A DNA stretch of 64,000 nucleotides from Microcoleus vaginatus PCC 9802 (GCA_022701275.1 CP031740.1:2305001-2369000); one strand, 5' to 3'. Shown: positions 52,901 to 62,904, counted from the stretch's first letter. Numbers and translations are program-made. The notes: generated from the letters alone by a model not told the origin.

Positions 52901-55798
52901 GATGTTGCCCCCTCCAGAAAGGATAGAACCCGCTACAGTCATGTCTTCGTAGGAGCGGAGTAGAATATTACCGCCAACTCCTGCGCTCGTGCTCGAATCT
53001 ATTCTGTCTCCGGTGGTGCTAAGACTGGATTCTGCTTCAAGGAGAATCGCGCTACCCCCAGAAGTTATGTTGCCTACAGTAGTTAAACGACCCCCCCTAA
53101 TCTCAATATTGCCACCCCTCCCTTGGGCAGATGTAGAATTTAAAGCGCCAATATCGAGCGTGATTCCCCCAAGTGGCTCATTCCGAAAACCAATCGCGCT
53201 ATCGCCGGAAATAATATCTCTGACACTAACATCGGTTCCATAAATCTCGATTGCGCCACCTTTCCCCGTGCTGGAACTTGAATTTATTACCCCACTGACG
53301 TTGACTTCGCCTAGGATCGATAACTCGATCGAGCCACCTCCAGAAATGACATTTCCAAGAGTTACAGGCCCTGCATTTACTTTGATCTGGCCTCCAACTC
53401 CACCGCTATAGCTGGAATTTAGGGTACTATTGCCAGCGTTAAAGCCGGCGCTTTCGCTCAACACATAAATGCGACCGCCACCGGAGGTTATATTACCAGT
53501 CACAATGTCACCCCCAGTATCACCCCCACCAGCTTTGAGTTTGATCGCGCCTCCCACTCCTCTGTTAGAACTCGAATCAAAATTTCTGGCGCTGATGCTG
53601 CTGTTGTTGAAGCTGAGACTATTGAGGCTGATACTGCCACCGTTTGAGGCAATGTTGCCGGCTGCAATGCTACCAAATGCCACAAGCCCTACATCGCCAC
53701 CTGCACTGCCGCTGCCAGAGTTGAGCTCGCCGACGCCGATCGCACCTGCTTGACTGCTGAGGGTAATGTTGCCACCGCTAGAGACAATATTTCCCGTTGC
53801 TATATTCCCGTAAGCATTGAGAGAGATGTTACCCCCTCCGCTGCTACCAGTCGCGTTCAGAGTGCTGGCACCGGTGTCGATCGCACCTCGATTGCTAAGC
53901 AAGCTGATCTCGGCTGCCGTGATTCCGCTAGTGTCGATGTTGCCGGCACTGATGTTGCCTTCTCCATAAAGGGTGACTTTGCCTCCGTTTCCAAGGAAGC
54001 TAGAGGTTGTAATTCCACCCGCGGCGATCGCGTTTGTCCCATATAGGAAAATTGACCCACCGTTACCGACAATCGAGGAAGCGTTCAAGGTGCTGGCGCT
54101 CGTATTAATGCTTCCCCCCGTGCTGTAGAGGGTAATATTGCCGGCATTGCCCGTTAAAGTGGAAGTATTCAGGTTTTCCACTGCGATGTCCCCGGACGCT
54201 ACCAGCGCCAGATCTCCGCCATTTGAAGTAATGGATGCTGCTTGAATGCTGTTTGCAGCGCCTAAAAAAACTGAACCTGCGATCGCGATATTGCCAACTT
54301 GAATGCTGGCAGGTGAAGAACTGGCGGGTGCTAGAGTGCTGTTTCCAGCGAGGGGAGTGGGTAGGTTGCCAGCCGTTAAAACCAACTGCGGTCGATCGCT
54401 AGATGCGGAAGTGATAGCGAGATCGCCGACTGCGATCGCGCCTTCGGCTTGCACTCCCAGAGAAGCGCCTGCGTAATTACCAAAAGAGACGTTTCCGCCT
54501 GAGACGATCGTAGAACCGCCTGAACTTGCCAAGTTGCCGGGGCTACCTTGAAGTGTGGCAATTGAGAAATCGCTGCCAGCTCTGAAGAGGGCATCACCGG
54601 ATACAGTACCGTTACTGGTAAGTGTGATGCGGCCGTCAGCGCTCAGTAAGCTTTGGGAGTGATTGCGCGCCTGGATGTCTATTTGGCGATCGCCCTGTAC
54701 GGCTAGGTTTCCACCCGCATTAGTAACAAAAGAGTTAGCCGCGCTGTCGCGGATACGGACAATTTCCCCCGCTTGCAATTTCAAGTCCCCGGTTGTTTGT
54801 AGTTGCCTGTTTGCTAGGGTCAGGTTACGCGCGGCTGACACTGTAGCCGTTTGAGCAGACACTGCTACTTTTTGGTTCGCACCTGTTACCTGAGTATCGG
54901 CGATCGCCACATCGCCAGCTTCTACCCGCAAGTCTGAATTTGTGAGCTGTACGCTTCCGTCGCTGTTAACTGTAACGCCTGTAGCGTTGTTGCTACCTCC
55001 TGTGAGCAGTTGGGACAGGGTGAGGGGACTCAACGGCACAGAAGCAGAATCTAGATTAGAAGAGGGGGAAATTTCTAAACTCAGCAGATGCCCTGCTTGA
55101 GAAATGCGGACTAAGTTTTCTCCGGGCACCGATGCGATCGCAATTTGCCCGGACGGTGCTGACAAAGTACCGGGGCTGAAAACTGTTCCGCCTATTAAAG
55201 CTAGCGTTTGCCCGTTAGGTACGCGCAGTTGACCGAAATTTGCGATCGCCCCTGGCTGAGCTGTACCAAAATTTAAAATGCTTGGCGTTCCTATCAGCAT
55301 AGCGTATTCATTAACGCCAACTGCCTGAAACCAATTGTTGCCAAATCCGATGCCGGTTGCTGTCGTTGCCAAGAAGGAACCAGGCACGTTGAGTTGAGCG
55401 TTAGAACCAAAAACAATCCCCGCCGGATTCATCAAAAATAAGTTAGAACTACCGCCTATTACTTGAATTAAACCGTTAATATAAGAAGCATCGCCACCCA
55501 CAACTCGCCCTAAAATGTTGCGGATATTTGGCTGAGAAATAAAGTTAACAATTTGACCGTCTTTGAGTCCAAACTGCTGAAAGCTATGAAAGAGATTAGT
55601 GCCGTCTTTTGAGAGCTGTCCCCCGTTGATGTTAAATTGATTGCCGGAGGCATTAACAGCAGTTCCTGTGCCATCGGGAGACGGAGTAATTGGCTGTCCT
55701 GTAGCGGCAGGTGAGAACAATAATAAACCTAAAGATACCACCCAAGTACAAGTCAACAGTTGCTGTTGATATCTTTGAGTTATTCTTGTTCTAATCAT
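49913..55798 (-). CDS. Two-partner-secretion exoprotein fused to TPR and CHAT
   Basis: About 1,961 residues from the ATG at 55798 (MIRTRITQRYQQQL). A signal peptide and a filamentous-haemagglutinin-type TPS domain (AVNASGNQFNINGGQL ... NLFLMNPAGIVFG) start it. A long Gly/Ser/Asn beta-helix repeat (about 300-1050) follows, then Pro-rich linker, about six TPR units (LGATYYAIGDYEKAISYHQQ) and a CHAT caspase-like domain. The protease dyad is His in HLATHGILDD and Cys in LSACNTGRGR. It is probably exported by a TpsB partner not present here, with CHAT cleaving or signalling; TPS-CHAT fusions occur in cyanobacteria, often near caspase or WD40 genes. Confidence 0.88.
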   Translation of the reverse strand: MIRTRITQRYQQQLLTCTWVVSLGLLLFSPAATGQPITPSPDGTGTAVNASGNQFNINGGQLSKDGTNLFHSFQQFGLKDGQIVNFISQPNIRNILGRVVGGDASYINGLIQVIGGSSNLFLMNPAGIVFGSNAQLNVPGSFLATTATGIGFGNNWFQAVGVNEYAMLIGTPSILNFGTAQPGAIANFGQLRVPNGQTLALIGGTVFSPGTLSAPSGQIAIASVPGENLVRISQAGHLLSLEISPSSNLDSASVPLSPLTLSQLLTGGSNNATGVTVNSDGSVQLTNSDLRVEAGDVAIADTQVTGANQKVAVSAQTATVSAARNLTLANRQLQTTGDLKLQAGEIVRIRDSAANSFVTNAGGNLAVQGDRQIDIQARNHSQSLLSADGRITLTSNGTVSGDALFRAGSDFSIATLQGSPGNLASSGGSTIVSGGNVSFGNYAGASLGVQAEGAIAVGDLAITSASSDRPQLVLTAGNLPTPLAGNSTLAPASSSPASIQVGNIAIAGSVFLGAANSIQAASITSNGGDLALVASGDIAVENLNTSTLTGNAGNITLYSTGGSINTSASTLNASSIVGNGGSIFLYGTNAIAAGGITTSSFLGNGGKVTLYGEGNISAGNIDTSGITAAEISLLSNRGAIDTGASTLNATGSSGGGNISLNAYGNIATGNIVSSGGNITLSSQAGAIGVGELNSGSGSAGGDVGLVAFGSIAAGNIASNGGSISLNSLSFNNSSISARNFDSSSNRGVGGAIKLKAGGGDTGGDIVTGNITSGGGRIYVLSESAGFNAGNSTLNSSYSGGVGGQIKVNAGPVTLGNVISGGGSIELSILGEVNVSGVINSSSSTGKGGAIEIYGTDVSVRDIISGDSAIGFRNEPLGGITLDIGALNSTSAQGRGGNIEIRGGRLTTVGNITSGGSAILLEAESSLSTTGDRIDSSTSAGVGGNILLRSYEDMTVAGSILSGGGNINLLSSDGSINAKNSFLTSVAPMGIPDGNITLQALGAIAPGTILSYEGTIRLATSSNDPNSIDTSGSRLISLTDPTLVLGSPPLDMWRGLGFGSGGYAPSVPPEPPALAALAPPAIQFPAIAPLGSGVSQPDTPTPTPTLGLTPTLPPEMGVVEPLEFPSSGLAPTLPAERGVPEPLRLPTITPLVPTLANSDAIPTAAATVPVSVQVSNTQPGNPNTLAAQQLSQLNGDRNREPQNLASLTPSAAQCLTEEQLLGQQPGLPLQTAPKDYSKAIACYQQNLELARLSRDPAREGYALNNLGATYYAIGDYEKAISYHQQRLAQAESRADLLGKGQAFIGLGAAYGAIGNYKKAIEYYQQSLEVAHSLKSADLEASVLRNLGLLYYAQKDYKKAVEYQEQSLAIAKQQRDRRGEALALSNLGLVHYSLTDYAKAIDDHKQSLAIASALGDRFVQGRVLENLGIAYYAVKNYRQAIESHQQSLAIARELSDRHAEGRALTNLGDALYKAKQPAEAIKVLFSAIEIWESLRSNLENNDLNLVSIFETQETSYSTLQEVLANQNQPKKALEITERGRAQAFVRLLTNRFSSQSGQATLKSSETQIKPLDIQEIQQIAKEQNSTLVSYSIIKEVGEADGQRKLQDSELYIWVMQPTGKIEFRRISLKRLVEEQTSLKALITQGRCFIPSCLENKQLSQPATNPTGTMPIGEQRFLYPSLQELYQLLIEPIADLLPQDPASRITFIPHESLFLVPFAALQDSSGNYLIEKHTILTAPSIQVLSLTKKQQQLASGKGALVVGNPTMPSVAFTTNQPPQQLSSLPHAETEAIAIAQLLNAEPLTGDKATKLAVLQQIERSRIVHLATHGILDDVEGLGVPGVIALAPSKGDSGLLTASEIFNLRLNAELVVLSACNTGRGRITGDGIIGLSRSFIAAGVPSVVVSLWSVTDQSTADLMAEFYRQMQLTPDIAQALRKAMLVTLVKHPNPVDWAAFTLIGEAEKR

Positions 55799-55903
55799 TA
55801 GACTTCTCCGTAAAATAAATTCTTTGCTGAGTGCGCTTAAATTATAATAAAACTTTTTCCTCAAAAAACATGAGTCGAGTTTAAGCTAAGCACGTTAAAC
55901 AGT

Positions 55904-55922
55904 GCGCTCGTAGCTCAACTGG
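55904..55922 (+). other. Fragment of a tRNA-Arg-like 5' end
   Basis: GCGCTCGTAGCTCAACTGG equals the 5' acceptor and D-arm of a bacterial tRNA-Arg type sequence, but the rest of a tRNA does not follow. It may be a remnant of a site-specific integration or chance similarity. Confidence 0.4.
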
Positions 55923-56506
55923 CGAACGTTTATAGAATTCATTTGATATCTAAGCGGCTGCAAGCCCGATCGGCATCAGCCTAATAACAATAGTCCGGAG
56001 AGTTTTTAGTTCCTAGTCTGAAATCCTTGATTTTTCCTTGGTAGTTCGATTGCCGAATCGCCTTAAAAGCCATATTCTACGGTTGGTTATCTAAAAACTG
56101 TCCGAAGTCTTGTAATAAAACAAAAATTAACCTGGGCACTCGCATCAACCAGAGTTCTCTCAAAATTAGTGACGAGGATTTTGCACGTCTCTATCCAAGC
56201 ATTTGCCCGTTCTCTTCTCCTACCTTGTCACAACCGGAAAAAACAAGGATTCGAGGATGATCCACTCTTCGTCTGTGAGGCGGGTAGAGTAGGGCATAAC
56301 TGCTGGATACGAATTTTGCACTCACTTTACTTCAATACAGTAAAAAATGTCAAATGGGTTATATAAAAGCGATCGCCCTTCCCACTCCCCCATCCCCTGA
56401 AGCCCGTGAAGCGTAGCTATCCCAGAGGGAATCGCCCTTTTATCCAAAATCAAAATAAGTAGACAGACAAAAAAATTAGTCCGCCTACTTAATCGCTAAC
56501 TACAAA
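55923..56506. other. Intergenic region with IS remnants
   Basis: No complete gene. It holds an IS5-type transposase start (56223-56297, minus strand) and otherwise anonymous AT-rich DNA. Confidence 0.5.
56223..56297 (-). pseudogene. IS5-type transposase, N-terminal remnant
   Basis: Read on the minus strand from ATG at 56297: MPYSTRLTDEEWIILESL, the typical start of IS5-group transposases. About 25 codons remain before homology is lost. Confidence 0.75.
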
Positions 56507-58120
56507 TCACTCCCACTCGATCGTTCCCGGTGGCTTAGAAGTAATATCGTAAACCACCCGGTTCACCCCCTTAACTTCATTCACAATCCGGTTCGAGATC
56601 AGTTCCAACAAATCGTAAGGAACCCGCGCCCAGTCAGCCGTCATCCCGTCTTCACTCTTAATAAATCGCAAGACGATCGGGTAAGCATAAGTGCGCTGAT
56701 CGCCCATCACGCCTACACTGCGAATCGGCAGCAAAACTGCAAAAGCTTGCCAAAGTTCACCGTACAATCCGTGCCGGTTAATTTCTTGGCGAACAATGAA
56801 GTCAGCATCCCGCAAAATATTTAGTCTCTCGGAGGTAACTTCTCCTATAATCCGAATCGCCAATCCCGGGCCGGGGAAAGGTTGCCGGTTCACGATTTCT
56901 TCGGGAAGCCCGATCGACCGACCGACTTTTCGCACTTCATCCTTAAACAGTTTTCGCAGCGGTTCGATCAGCTTAAATCGCAAATCTTTCGGCAAACCGC
57001 CGACGTTGTGGTGGCTTTTAATTTTAACAGCAACTCGCTCGCCGCTTTTCGGGTCTGCATTAGTGTCAGCCGACTCAATCACATCAGGATAAAGAGTGCC
57101 TTGGGCGAGGTAGTCGAAGGGGCCCAGACGCTTCGATTCTTCTTCAAATACGTTGATAAATTCGTGACCTATCCGCTTGCGTTTTACTTCCGGATCGGTT
57201 ATTCCTTCAAGTTGAGCTAAAAAGCGTTCGCGAGCATTAACATATTCAACGTCAATGTGGAATTGCTCTTTAAATAATTTTACCAACCGTTCTGGCTCAT
57301 ACTTCCGCATAAACCCTTGGTCGATAAACATACAGGTAAGTTGGTCACCGATCGCCTTGTGCAGCAAGAAAGCCAAAGTAGAAGAATCTACACCACCGGA
57401 TAGAGCCAGCAAAACTCGTTTGTCTCCGACTTGCGCGCGAATTTCGCGAATCGATTCCTCAACAAAAGTAGCTGTCGTCCAAGTCGGTTCGCACTCGCAA
57501 ATGTGGTAAACAAAATTGCGAATTAAAGCTATTCCCCCGATCGAGTGAACTACTTCTGGGTGAAACTGAACCCCGTACAAATTTTTCTCGTGGTGAGCAA
57601 CAGCAGCAGACGGAGTATTGTCCGTGTGAGCGAGGATCTCAAAACCCGACGGCAACTCGGAACAGGAGTCTCCGTGGCTCATCCACATCGTGCTGCCTTC
57701 TTCGACATTTGTCAGCAAATCCGTAGGATCGTCAATAAATAGCGATGCCTTGCCGTATTCGGCTAACTTAGCCCGCTCAACCGTTCCTCCGAGCTGCTTT
57801 ACCATCAACTGCATCCCATAACACACTCCCAACACCGGTATTCCCAAATTCCAAATTTCTGGGTCGCAGTGGGGTGCTCTTTCATCGTATACAGAACTCG
57901 GGCCTCCTGACAGAATAATTCCTTTAGGATTGATAGCTTTTAACTGTTCTGCAGTAGTGCGGTAAGAAATAACTTCTGAATATACTTGAGTTTCGCGAAT
58001 GCGGCGAGCAATCAGTTCGGAATATTGCGAACCGAAGTCGAGAATCACGATCGTCTGGCGATCGCTCTGCCCCAGAGAAGAGTTTGTGAGGTCTGATTCA
58101 GTTTTTATTTGAGTAGTCAC
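56507..58120 (-). CDS. guaA: GMP synthase (glutamine-hydrolysing)
   Basis: Makes GMP from XMP, glutamine and ATP. N-terminal class I amidotransferase: Cys in GVCYGMQLM, then HGDSCSELP and GVQFHPEV with the catalytic His. ATP pyrophosphatase domain: [14 protein letters not shown]. Dimerisation C-terminus ends [11 protein letters not shown]. The frame extends to 58210, but homologues begin TTQ..., so I choose the GTG at 58120. It lies just downstream of cbiD on the same strand (335 bases between them). Confidence 0.95.
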   Translation of the reverse strand: MTTQIKTESDLTNSSLGQSDRQTIVILDFGSQYSELIARRIRETQVYSEVISYRTTAEQLKAINPKGIILSGGPSSVYDERAPHCDPEIWNLGIPVLGVCYGMQLMVKQLGGTVERAKLAEYGKASLFIDDPTDLLTNVEEGSTMWMSHGDSCSELPSGFEILAHTDNTPSAAVAHHEKNLYGVQFHPEVVHSIGGIALIRNFVYHICECEPTWTTATFVEESIREIRAQVGDKRVLLALSGGVDSSTLAFLLHKAIGDQLTCMFIDQGFMRKYEPERLVKLFKEQFHIDVEYVNARERFLAQLEGITDPEVKRKRIGHEFINVFEEESKRLGPFDYLAQGTLYPDVIESADTNADPKSGERVAVKIKSHHNVGGLPKDLRFKLIEPLRKLFKDEVRKVGRSIGLPEEIVNRQPFPGPGLAIRIIGEVTSERLNILRDADFIVRQEINRHGLYGELWQAFAVLLPIRSVGVMGDQRTYAYPIVLRFIKSEDGMTADWARVPYDLLELISNRIVNEVKGVNRVVYDITSKPPGTIEWE

Positions 58121-58455
58121 GGTTATTGCGTAATTGCTAATTGCTAATTGGGTCGAAAGTAGGGGAGGTATTTGTCGCGGCTTCACTACAAGACTGAGGA
58201 AGGCGAGCAAGCATTAGTCACTAGGAATAAATCTTATTTATACTAGATTGCAGTCAGCGCTCGTAGTCGATTAATAGGGTCGAGGGCAAGCATAGATTTA
58301 CTTCAATCCTTACCCTAATTAATTGAACTCTGGCGTCAAAAACTGCGTCCCCAAGCAACCTAGTATAATTAAGGTCTAGGGACAAAGAATTATTACTTGT
58401 TAAATATTATCCCTGAGCGATGTTTTAAACAGAATTCAGGGATATTCACACTACA

Positions 58456-59613
58456 TTAACAAATTTGGGTCAAAAATGTATCTCCTATATCACTTTTAAC
58501 AATAATTTTGCGATCGCGCCCGAACATCACCGATCCCACGGGGATGCGCCGATTAGTGTGAGTAAAAATACAATCCGATGACCGCAAGTCTATTTGTCGG
58601 GCGATGTCGCCGTAAATTCGATCGACCCAATTGCTCCCAAACTCGGCGTCTAAAGCCCGCAGTTGCCCGAGAGCCTCTTCGGCTGTCGCTGCGGCAAAAA
58701 TTGCGGAACAAGCATCGGCAGGCATTCCAGCCTTAGCACAGTAAGCTGTGAGAATTTCCCTGCGCCCGTCAGCGAGGTGGTGGTGAGTGTGAAAAATTCC
58801 CGCAGCCAATTTCATCAGTTTCCCGTGATAGCCAAAAAGCAAAATTGACTGCACGCCCTGATATCCGGCTTCTACCAGCAGCGGGCCGAGCCAGTTAGCG
58901 GTTTTGACTAGCCTCTCAGGATTAATCCCCAGTTGTCGCGCCAAATCCAAACCGTTTTCGCCGATGCAAAAAACCAAACAGTCAAACAGTTCGGCTTTTT
59001 GTTGCAGTTGTTCGCGGTAAACTTCCAACTGTCCAGGGGCACTCAGCGGTTGAGAAATGCCAGTTGTACCCAGCAGCGAAAGTCCTTCTACCACGCCGAA
59101 AGCTTCGTTAGAAGTGCGGGTGGCTAGTTGCCGCCCAGACGGCAGAATCAGGGTGACAGTAATTTTTTCTCCCCGTGCGAGTTCTCGGCTCAGATTCGAT
59201 CGCAACAACCGCATTGCGTAATCATAGATTGCGGCCGCTCCACCGACTGTGTGACGCCCGATACCTTCACCGCCGAGAATCACAATTTGCTCTCCCTCTC
59301 CCCGATTCTCTCCCTCTCTCTCTCTCTCTCCCTCTTCCCAATTCCCCAATTCCACCATTGCCCAAACGGGGGTATTGCGAGTCAGATCGAGATTGTCCCC
59401 CGGATCGGAGCGAGTCACGCCTAAAGCGGTACCAGTTTTGAGTACAGACGCCTGTTCGATCGGAATTTCTGCAGTTATTTGCGGTTCCAGTAAATATACT
59501 GATACGCTCTCTAGAGACTGAACACCCTCACGCAAGCACCGCAAAGCTGCAAGTGCGGCCGCACAGGCAAATACTGGCAGTGTATACCCGGATAAAGGTT
59601 GAGTTTTTGTCAC
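58456..59613 (-). CDS. cbiD: Cobalt-precorrin-5B C1-methyltransferase
   Basis: This SAM enzyme methylates C1 of the corrin ring in the anaerobic cobalamin pathway. The 385-residue protein has the family start GYTLPVFACAAALAAL, GEGIGRHTVGGAAAIYDYAM and the later LLFGYHGKLMKLAAGIFHTHHHLADGR block. A low-complexity EEGEREREGENRGEGEQ stretch (about 92-110), encoded by a CT/GA microsatellite at 59290-59335, is unusual. Its place upstream of guaA is common in cyanobacteria. Confidence 0.93.
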   Translation of the reverse strand: MTKTQPLSGYTLPVFACAAALAALRCLREGVQSLESVSVYLLEPQITAEIPIEQASVLKTGTALGVTRSDPGDNLDLTRNTPVWAMVELGNWEEGEREREGENRGEGEQIVILGGEGIGRHTVGGAAAIYDYAMRLLRSNLSRELARGEKITVTLILPSGRQLATRTSNEAFGVVEGLSLLGTTGISQPLSAPGQLEVYREQLQQKAELFDCLVFCIGENGLDLARQLGINPERLVKTANWLGPLLVEAGYQGVQSILLFGYHGKLMKLAAGIFHTHHHLADGRREILTAYCAKAGMPADACSAIFAAATAEEALGQLRALDAEFGSNWVDRIYGDIARQIDLRSSDCIFTHTNRRIPVGSVMFGRDRKIIVKSDIGDTFLTQIC

Positions 59614-60425
59614 GTTCTAATTCAGAAATCCGTAAATTTGCTGGCGATCGACATCACGCCTTAGCAGTGATACCGCTCAAACCCTTAAGCTTAATTCTAG
59701 GGTTTGCTATTATCTGCAGTTGGCGTAATTTTTGTCAAGTAATAATTTTGTACTACCAGTTGCCTTGAAGCAAGCAACACTTTTCTTGAGGTGCGTTAGC
59801 GGAGTCCTCGTAGAGGATCGCCAAAAACCCACTCCGAAGCCTTACGGGCACGTGCGGGGGATTTCCATAAACAACGCGGAATCTCGCTCGTGAGCGCTGG
59901 GACTGAACAAACCGATTCCAGGAATTAGGTACAAATCGTTAGCAGCTATACTCGGCAAGTCGATCGTCTTTCATTCTATAGATTTAGCTAGCCGTAAAGG
60001 TTTGAGAGCGGAATGGAGGAACTGGCGCGAAATTTGCTTTGGCCCTTGGGGCGACTTGTTTGAGGCGGAATTCCAGCAATTTTTGGCAGGCGAAATGCTG
60101 CGATCGCTTCCTTGTTAAGCGCTAAAACCTACTTTTTGACAATTAGCAAATTTATATCTCCCAAGCGGTTGATGTTCCAGTAATCGCTTGCCATCTATAT
60201 TAATAACCATTACCCGGAACTGCCAGTCTAGCTTTCAAGCTCACATCTTGAAGGCAGGGCTGGTTTTATCTTAACAGGCTAGCTCAGCAATTTTTAGCAG
60301 AAAGATTAAATTTTATTGACACCGGCGCGTGAAAAATAATTTAATGACCAGCCAGCCTCAAACCATTACCAAACGTGGGTTTGGCAGTTTTTAATCTAAA
60401 ATCTACAATCTACAATCGATTGACT
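59614..60425. other. Intergenic region with a possible decayed gene
   Basis: About 810 bases between the divergent cbiD and MFS genes. The only feature of interest is the frame at 59894-60118 (separate entry). No RNA gene is seen. Confidence 0.5.
59894..60118 (+). pseudogene. Possible C-terminal remnant of an unknown gene
   Basis: An open stretch without clear start ends in LRAEWRNWREICFGPWGDLFE, FQQFLAGEMLRSLPC, then TAA. The Trp-rich tail looks protein-like, so it may be the end of a decayed gene. No family identified. Confidence 0.35.
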
Positions 60426-61859
60426 ATGGTTGAACCAGTTGCAGAGTTAAATGAACCTCTATCTCTTCAGACTCCAGAAATAGTAGACCAGAAAATATTT
60501 CAGCTCGTTCTCTCTGCAAAAACAGCTCTCAAATTTTCTAAAAAAGACGTTCGATCAACCCTGAAAGCCTCAACTCTAGACGGCGTTTTTGCCACTATCT
60601 TCGAGTCGGCGACCACCGGCGTGCTGCTGAGCAACTTCTTGCTGCAACTCGGCGCGAGCAGCGTGGAAATAGGTATATTCTCGGCTATTCCTATGGTGGT
60701 AAATCTCCTGCAACCACTAGGAGCGTACATCGCAGACCGCACAACCAGCCGCCGCTGGTACAACCTATTTGTATTCGGCGCGTCGCGGCTGCTGTGGCTG
60801 GTGCTCGCGGTGGCAATTGTTTGGGGTTCCCAGCACGCAGACCTCCACCAATTGCTGCAATGGACGCTGTTAACAGTCGTAGCAGCTAGTGTGCTGGCAG
60901 CTTTTGCCAATTCTAGCTGGTTCAGTTGGATGGCTGCTGTGGTTCCTCAGCGCTTGCGGGGACGCTATTTTGGCTTTCGCAACAGTGCTGTCAGCTTGAT
61001 CACTTTGCTGGGAGTGCCGTTGATGGGATTGGGAGTGTCAACTTGGGACGGCGGCCCAATTTTTGGCTACGGTATTGTTTTATTTGTGGGTGTTTTGGCG
61101 GGAATGATTAGTTTGGGGTGTCAATCCTTCATGGGTGATGTGAATCCCCAGGTATACAAAAAAGATGCAGAGAGCGATCGACTTACAGAGAAAAAAGAAA
61201 AGCAAATAACAGATTTTGTGCCTTCGGTGCTGAAAGATTCTAATTTTTTAATGTTTATTCTTTACTTCAGTGTGTGGACATTTGCTGTGAATCTTAGCGC
61301 GCCTTTTTTTAATATCTACCTGCTGAAAGATTTAAGCTTGGATGTGAGTTTGGTAACGATTTACACCAGCTTAAGTTCCGGCGCAAATCTACTGCTGCTG
61401 ATGTTTTGGGGCAAGTTGGCCGATCGCTGGGGAAATCGGCCCCTGCTAATTGCGGTTGGGCTGGTGGTAGCGGTAACGCCTTTGTTGTGGTTGGGTACGG
61501 GCAATTACCCGTTTGCCCTATGGGTGTGGCTGCCGCTGCTGCACTTGTTGGGGGGAACGACTTTAGGCGCGATCGGGCTGTGTACTAACAATATTCAAAT
61601 GGAGATAGCGTCGATCGAGCAACCTTCGACTTATTTTGCGATCGCCGCAGCAGTTTCGGGAGTAGCTGGGGCTTTGGGAACTACCGCCGGCGGCTTTCTT
61701 GCTGAACTTCCTGGCATGAGTTTGGGAGCAGTGTTTGCCCTCTCGGCTGGTGTTCGCTTGATTGCCCTTCTGCCTTTGGTTTTGGTGCGAGAACCTCGTA
61801 GCCAGTCGCTGCGGTCGATCGTCCCCACTTTGGGACGTTTCAATTTAAACCGCGGCTAG
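60426..61859 (+). CDS. MFS transporter
   Basis: About 477 residues with some 12 predicted membrane helices, starting at the ATG at 60426 (MVEPVAELN). Conserved MFS-like loop motifs occur as PQRLRGRYFGFRNSAVSLI and GKLADRWGNRPLLIA. The N-terminal 50 residues are soluble. Substrate cannot be told; the family is common in cyanobacteria. Confidence 0.85.
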   Translation: MVEPVAELNEPLSLQTPEIVDQKIFQLVLSAKTALKFSKKDVRSTLKASTLDGVFATIFESATTGVLLSNFLLQLGASSVEIGIFSAIPMVVNLLQPLGAYIADRTTSRRWYNLFVFGASRLLWLVLAVAIVWGSQHADLHQLLQWTLLTVVAASVLAAFANSSWFSWMAAVVPQRLRGRYFGFRNSAVSLITLLGVPLMGLGVSTWDGGPIFGYGIVLFVGVLAGMISLGCQSFMGDVNPQVYKKDAESDRLTEKKEKQITDFVPSVLKDSNFLMFILYFSVWTFAVNLSAPFFNIYLLKDLSLDVSLVTIYTSLSSGANLLLLMFWGKLADRWGNRPLLIAVGLVVAVTPLLWLGTGNYPFALWVWLPLLHLLGGTTLGAIGLCTNNIQMEIASIEQPSTYFAIAAAVSGVAGALGTTAGGFLAELPGMSLGAVFALSAGVRLIALLPLVLVREPRSQSLRSIVPTLGRFNLNRG

Positions 61860-62018
61860 GAAATTTTCGCACAAATTTACTGATCGAGAAACCAGAAAAG
61901 CCCACAGATTGTTAAAAACTTCAAGCACATCACAGAAAACCTAAGAGTGCTTGAAACAAATTTTCATCCAAAACATAGTCCCAACCTGCTATGTGTTCTG
62001 CCAATACGTCACTATTAT

Positions 62019-62130
62019 CTTGCAGTCAACTGACAAAGCGATAAGATATAGCTGTTTTAAAAGCTGACAAGGCAGAGCGTAAATATGTTTAAAGGTTTGT
62101 TAGCTAGGCGTCGGCTCACTACTCCTGTTA
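62019..62130 (-). mobile_element. IS701-type transposase remnant
   Basis: Around 110 bases match the C-terminal coding end of the IS701-type element at 17131-18491 (shared stretch AAGATATAGCTGTT...AAAAGCTGACAA). It is cut off by the IS1-type element at 62131. Confidence 0.85.
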
Positions 62131-62896
62131 GGGCGTTGCACATATATGGTATGATATACAGGGAATGTGTATCAAGTTAAAATATGATTTGTCCTGAATG
62201 TCAGTCCACCAATATAAAGAAAAATGGCTTGAAAAGAGGAAAACAGAACCATATTTGCAAGGGCGGCGGTCGGCAATTTATAGAAATTTACTCCAGCAGA
62301 GGCTATTCAGAAGAAGTCAAACGACAATGCTTACAGTTGTATGTTGAAGGAAATGGATTTAGACGCATAGAACGTCTGACTGGAGTGTGTCATAACACCG
62401 TGATAAATTGGGTAAGAGCTGCGGGAAATAGCAAACCCACCCGAACCCGATTACCAAGACATTCCCGAGGTTGCTCAAATTGATGAGTTACAAACTTACG
62501 TCGGTAAAAAAAAACAAAATCTGGGTCTGGACTGTTGTAAACAAAAGCTTTCCGGGGATTTTAGCCTTTGTTTTAGGGGAGCGGTCTTCAGAAACATTTA
62601 AACCGTTATGGAAGATTATTCGGGGATGGGAATGTTTCTTTTATGTGACCGATGGCTATGTAGTTTATCCGCAATTTATTAATCAGGGTGAATATAGTCA
62701 GCAAAACCTATATGACTCGTGTCGAAGGAGAAAATACTCGCCTGAGGCATCCGGATAGCTCGCCTAGCGCGAAAAACTTTATGTTATTTAAAATCTTTAT
62801 CCATGTTAGAAATTTCCCTTCGCCTGGTTATTTACTACCTAAAACACAAGACCGTGCCCCTGCCCTCTTGAATCATCCCCCAATTGTGCAACGCCC
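62131..62896 (+). mobile_element. IS1-type insertion sequence (degenerate)
   Basis: About 766 bp with ends GGGCGTTGCACA and TGTGCAACGCCC. CTGTTA (perhaps CCTGTTA) flanks both sides as a target duplication. It inserted into the IS701-type remnant: the intact IS701 copy has CTCCTGTTAACTG at this point. The sequence to its right is not IS701, so a deletion followed. Confidence 0.88.
62184..62871 (+). pseudogene. IS1-family transposase with several frameshifts
   Basis: The reading is split over at least four segments: the zinc-finger and HTH part (CPECQSTNIKKNGLKRGKQN), then ELQTYVGKKK and KNKIWVWTVVNKSFPG, then YMTRVEGENTRLRH and RLVIYYLKHKTVPLPS. Shifts lie near 62440, in an A9 run near 62506, and near 62695 and 62755. 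Inactive. Confidence 0.88.
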
Positions 62897-62904
62897 CTGT
62901 TAGC

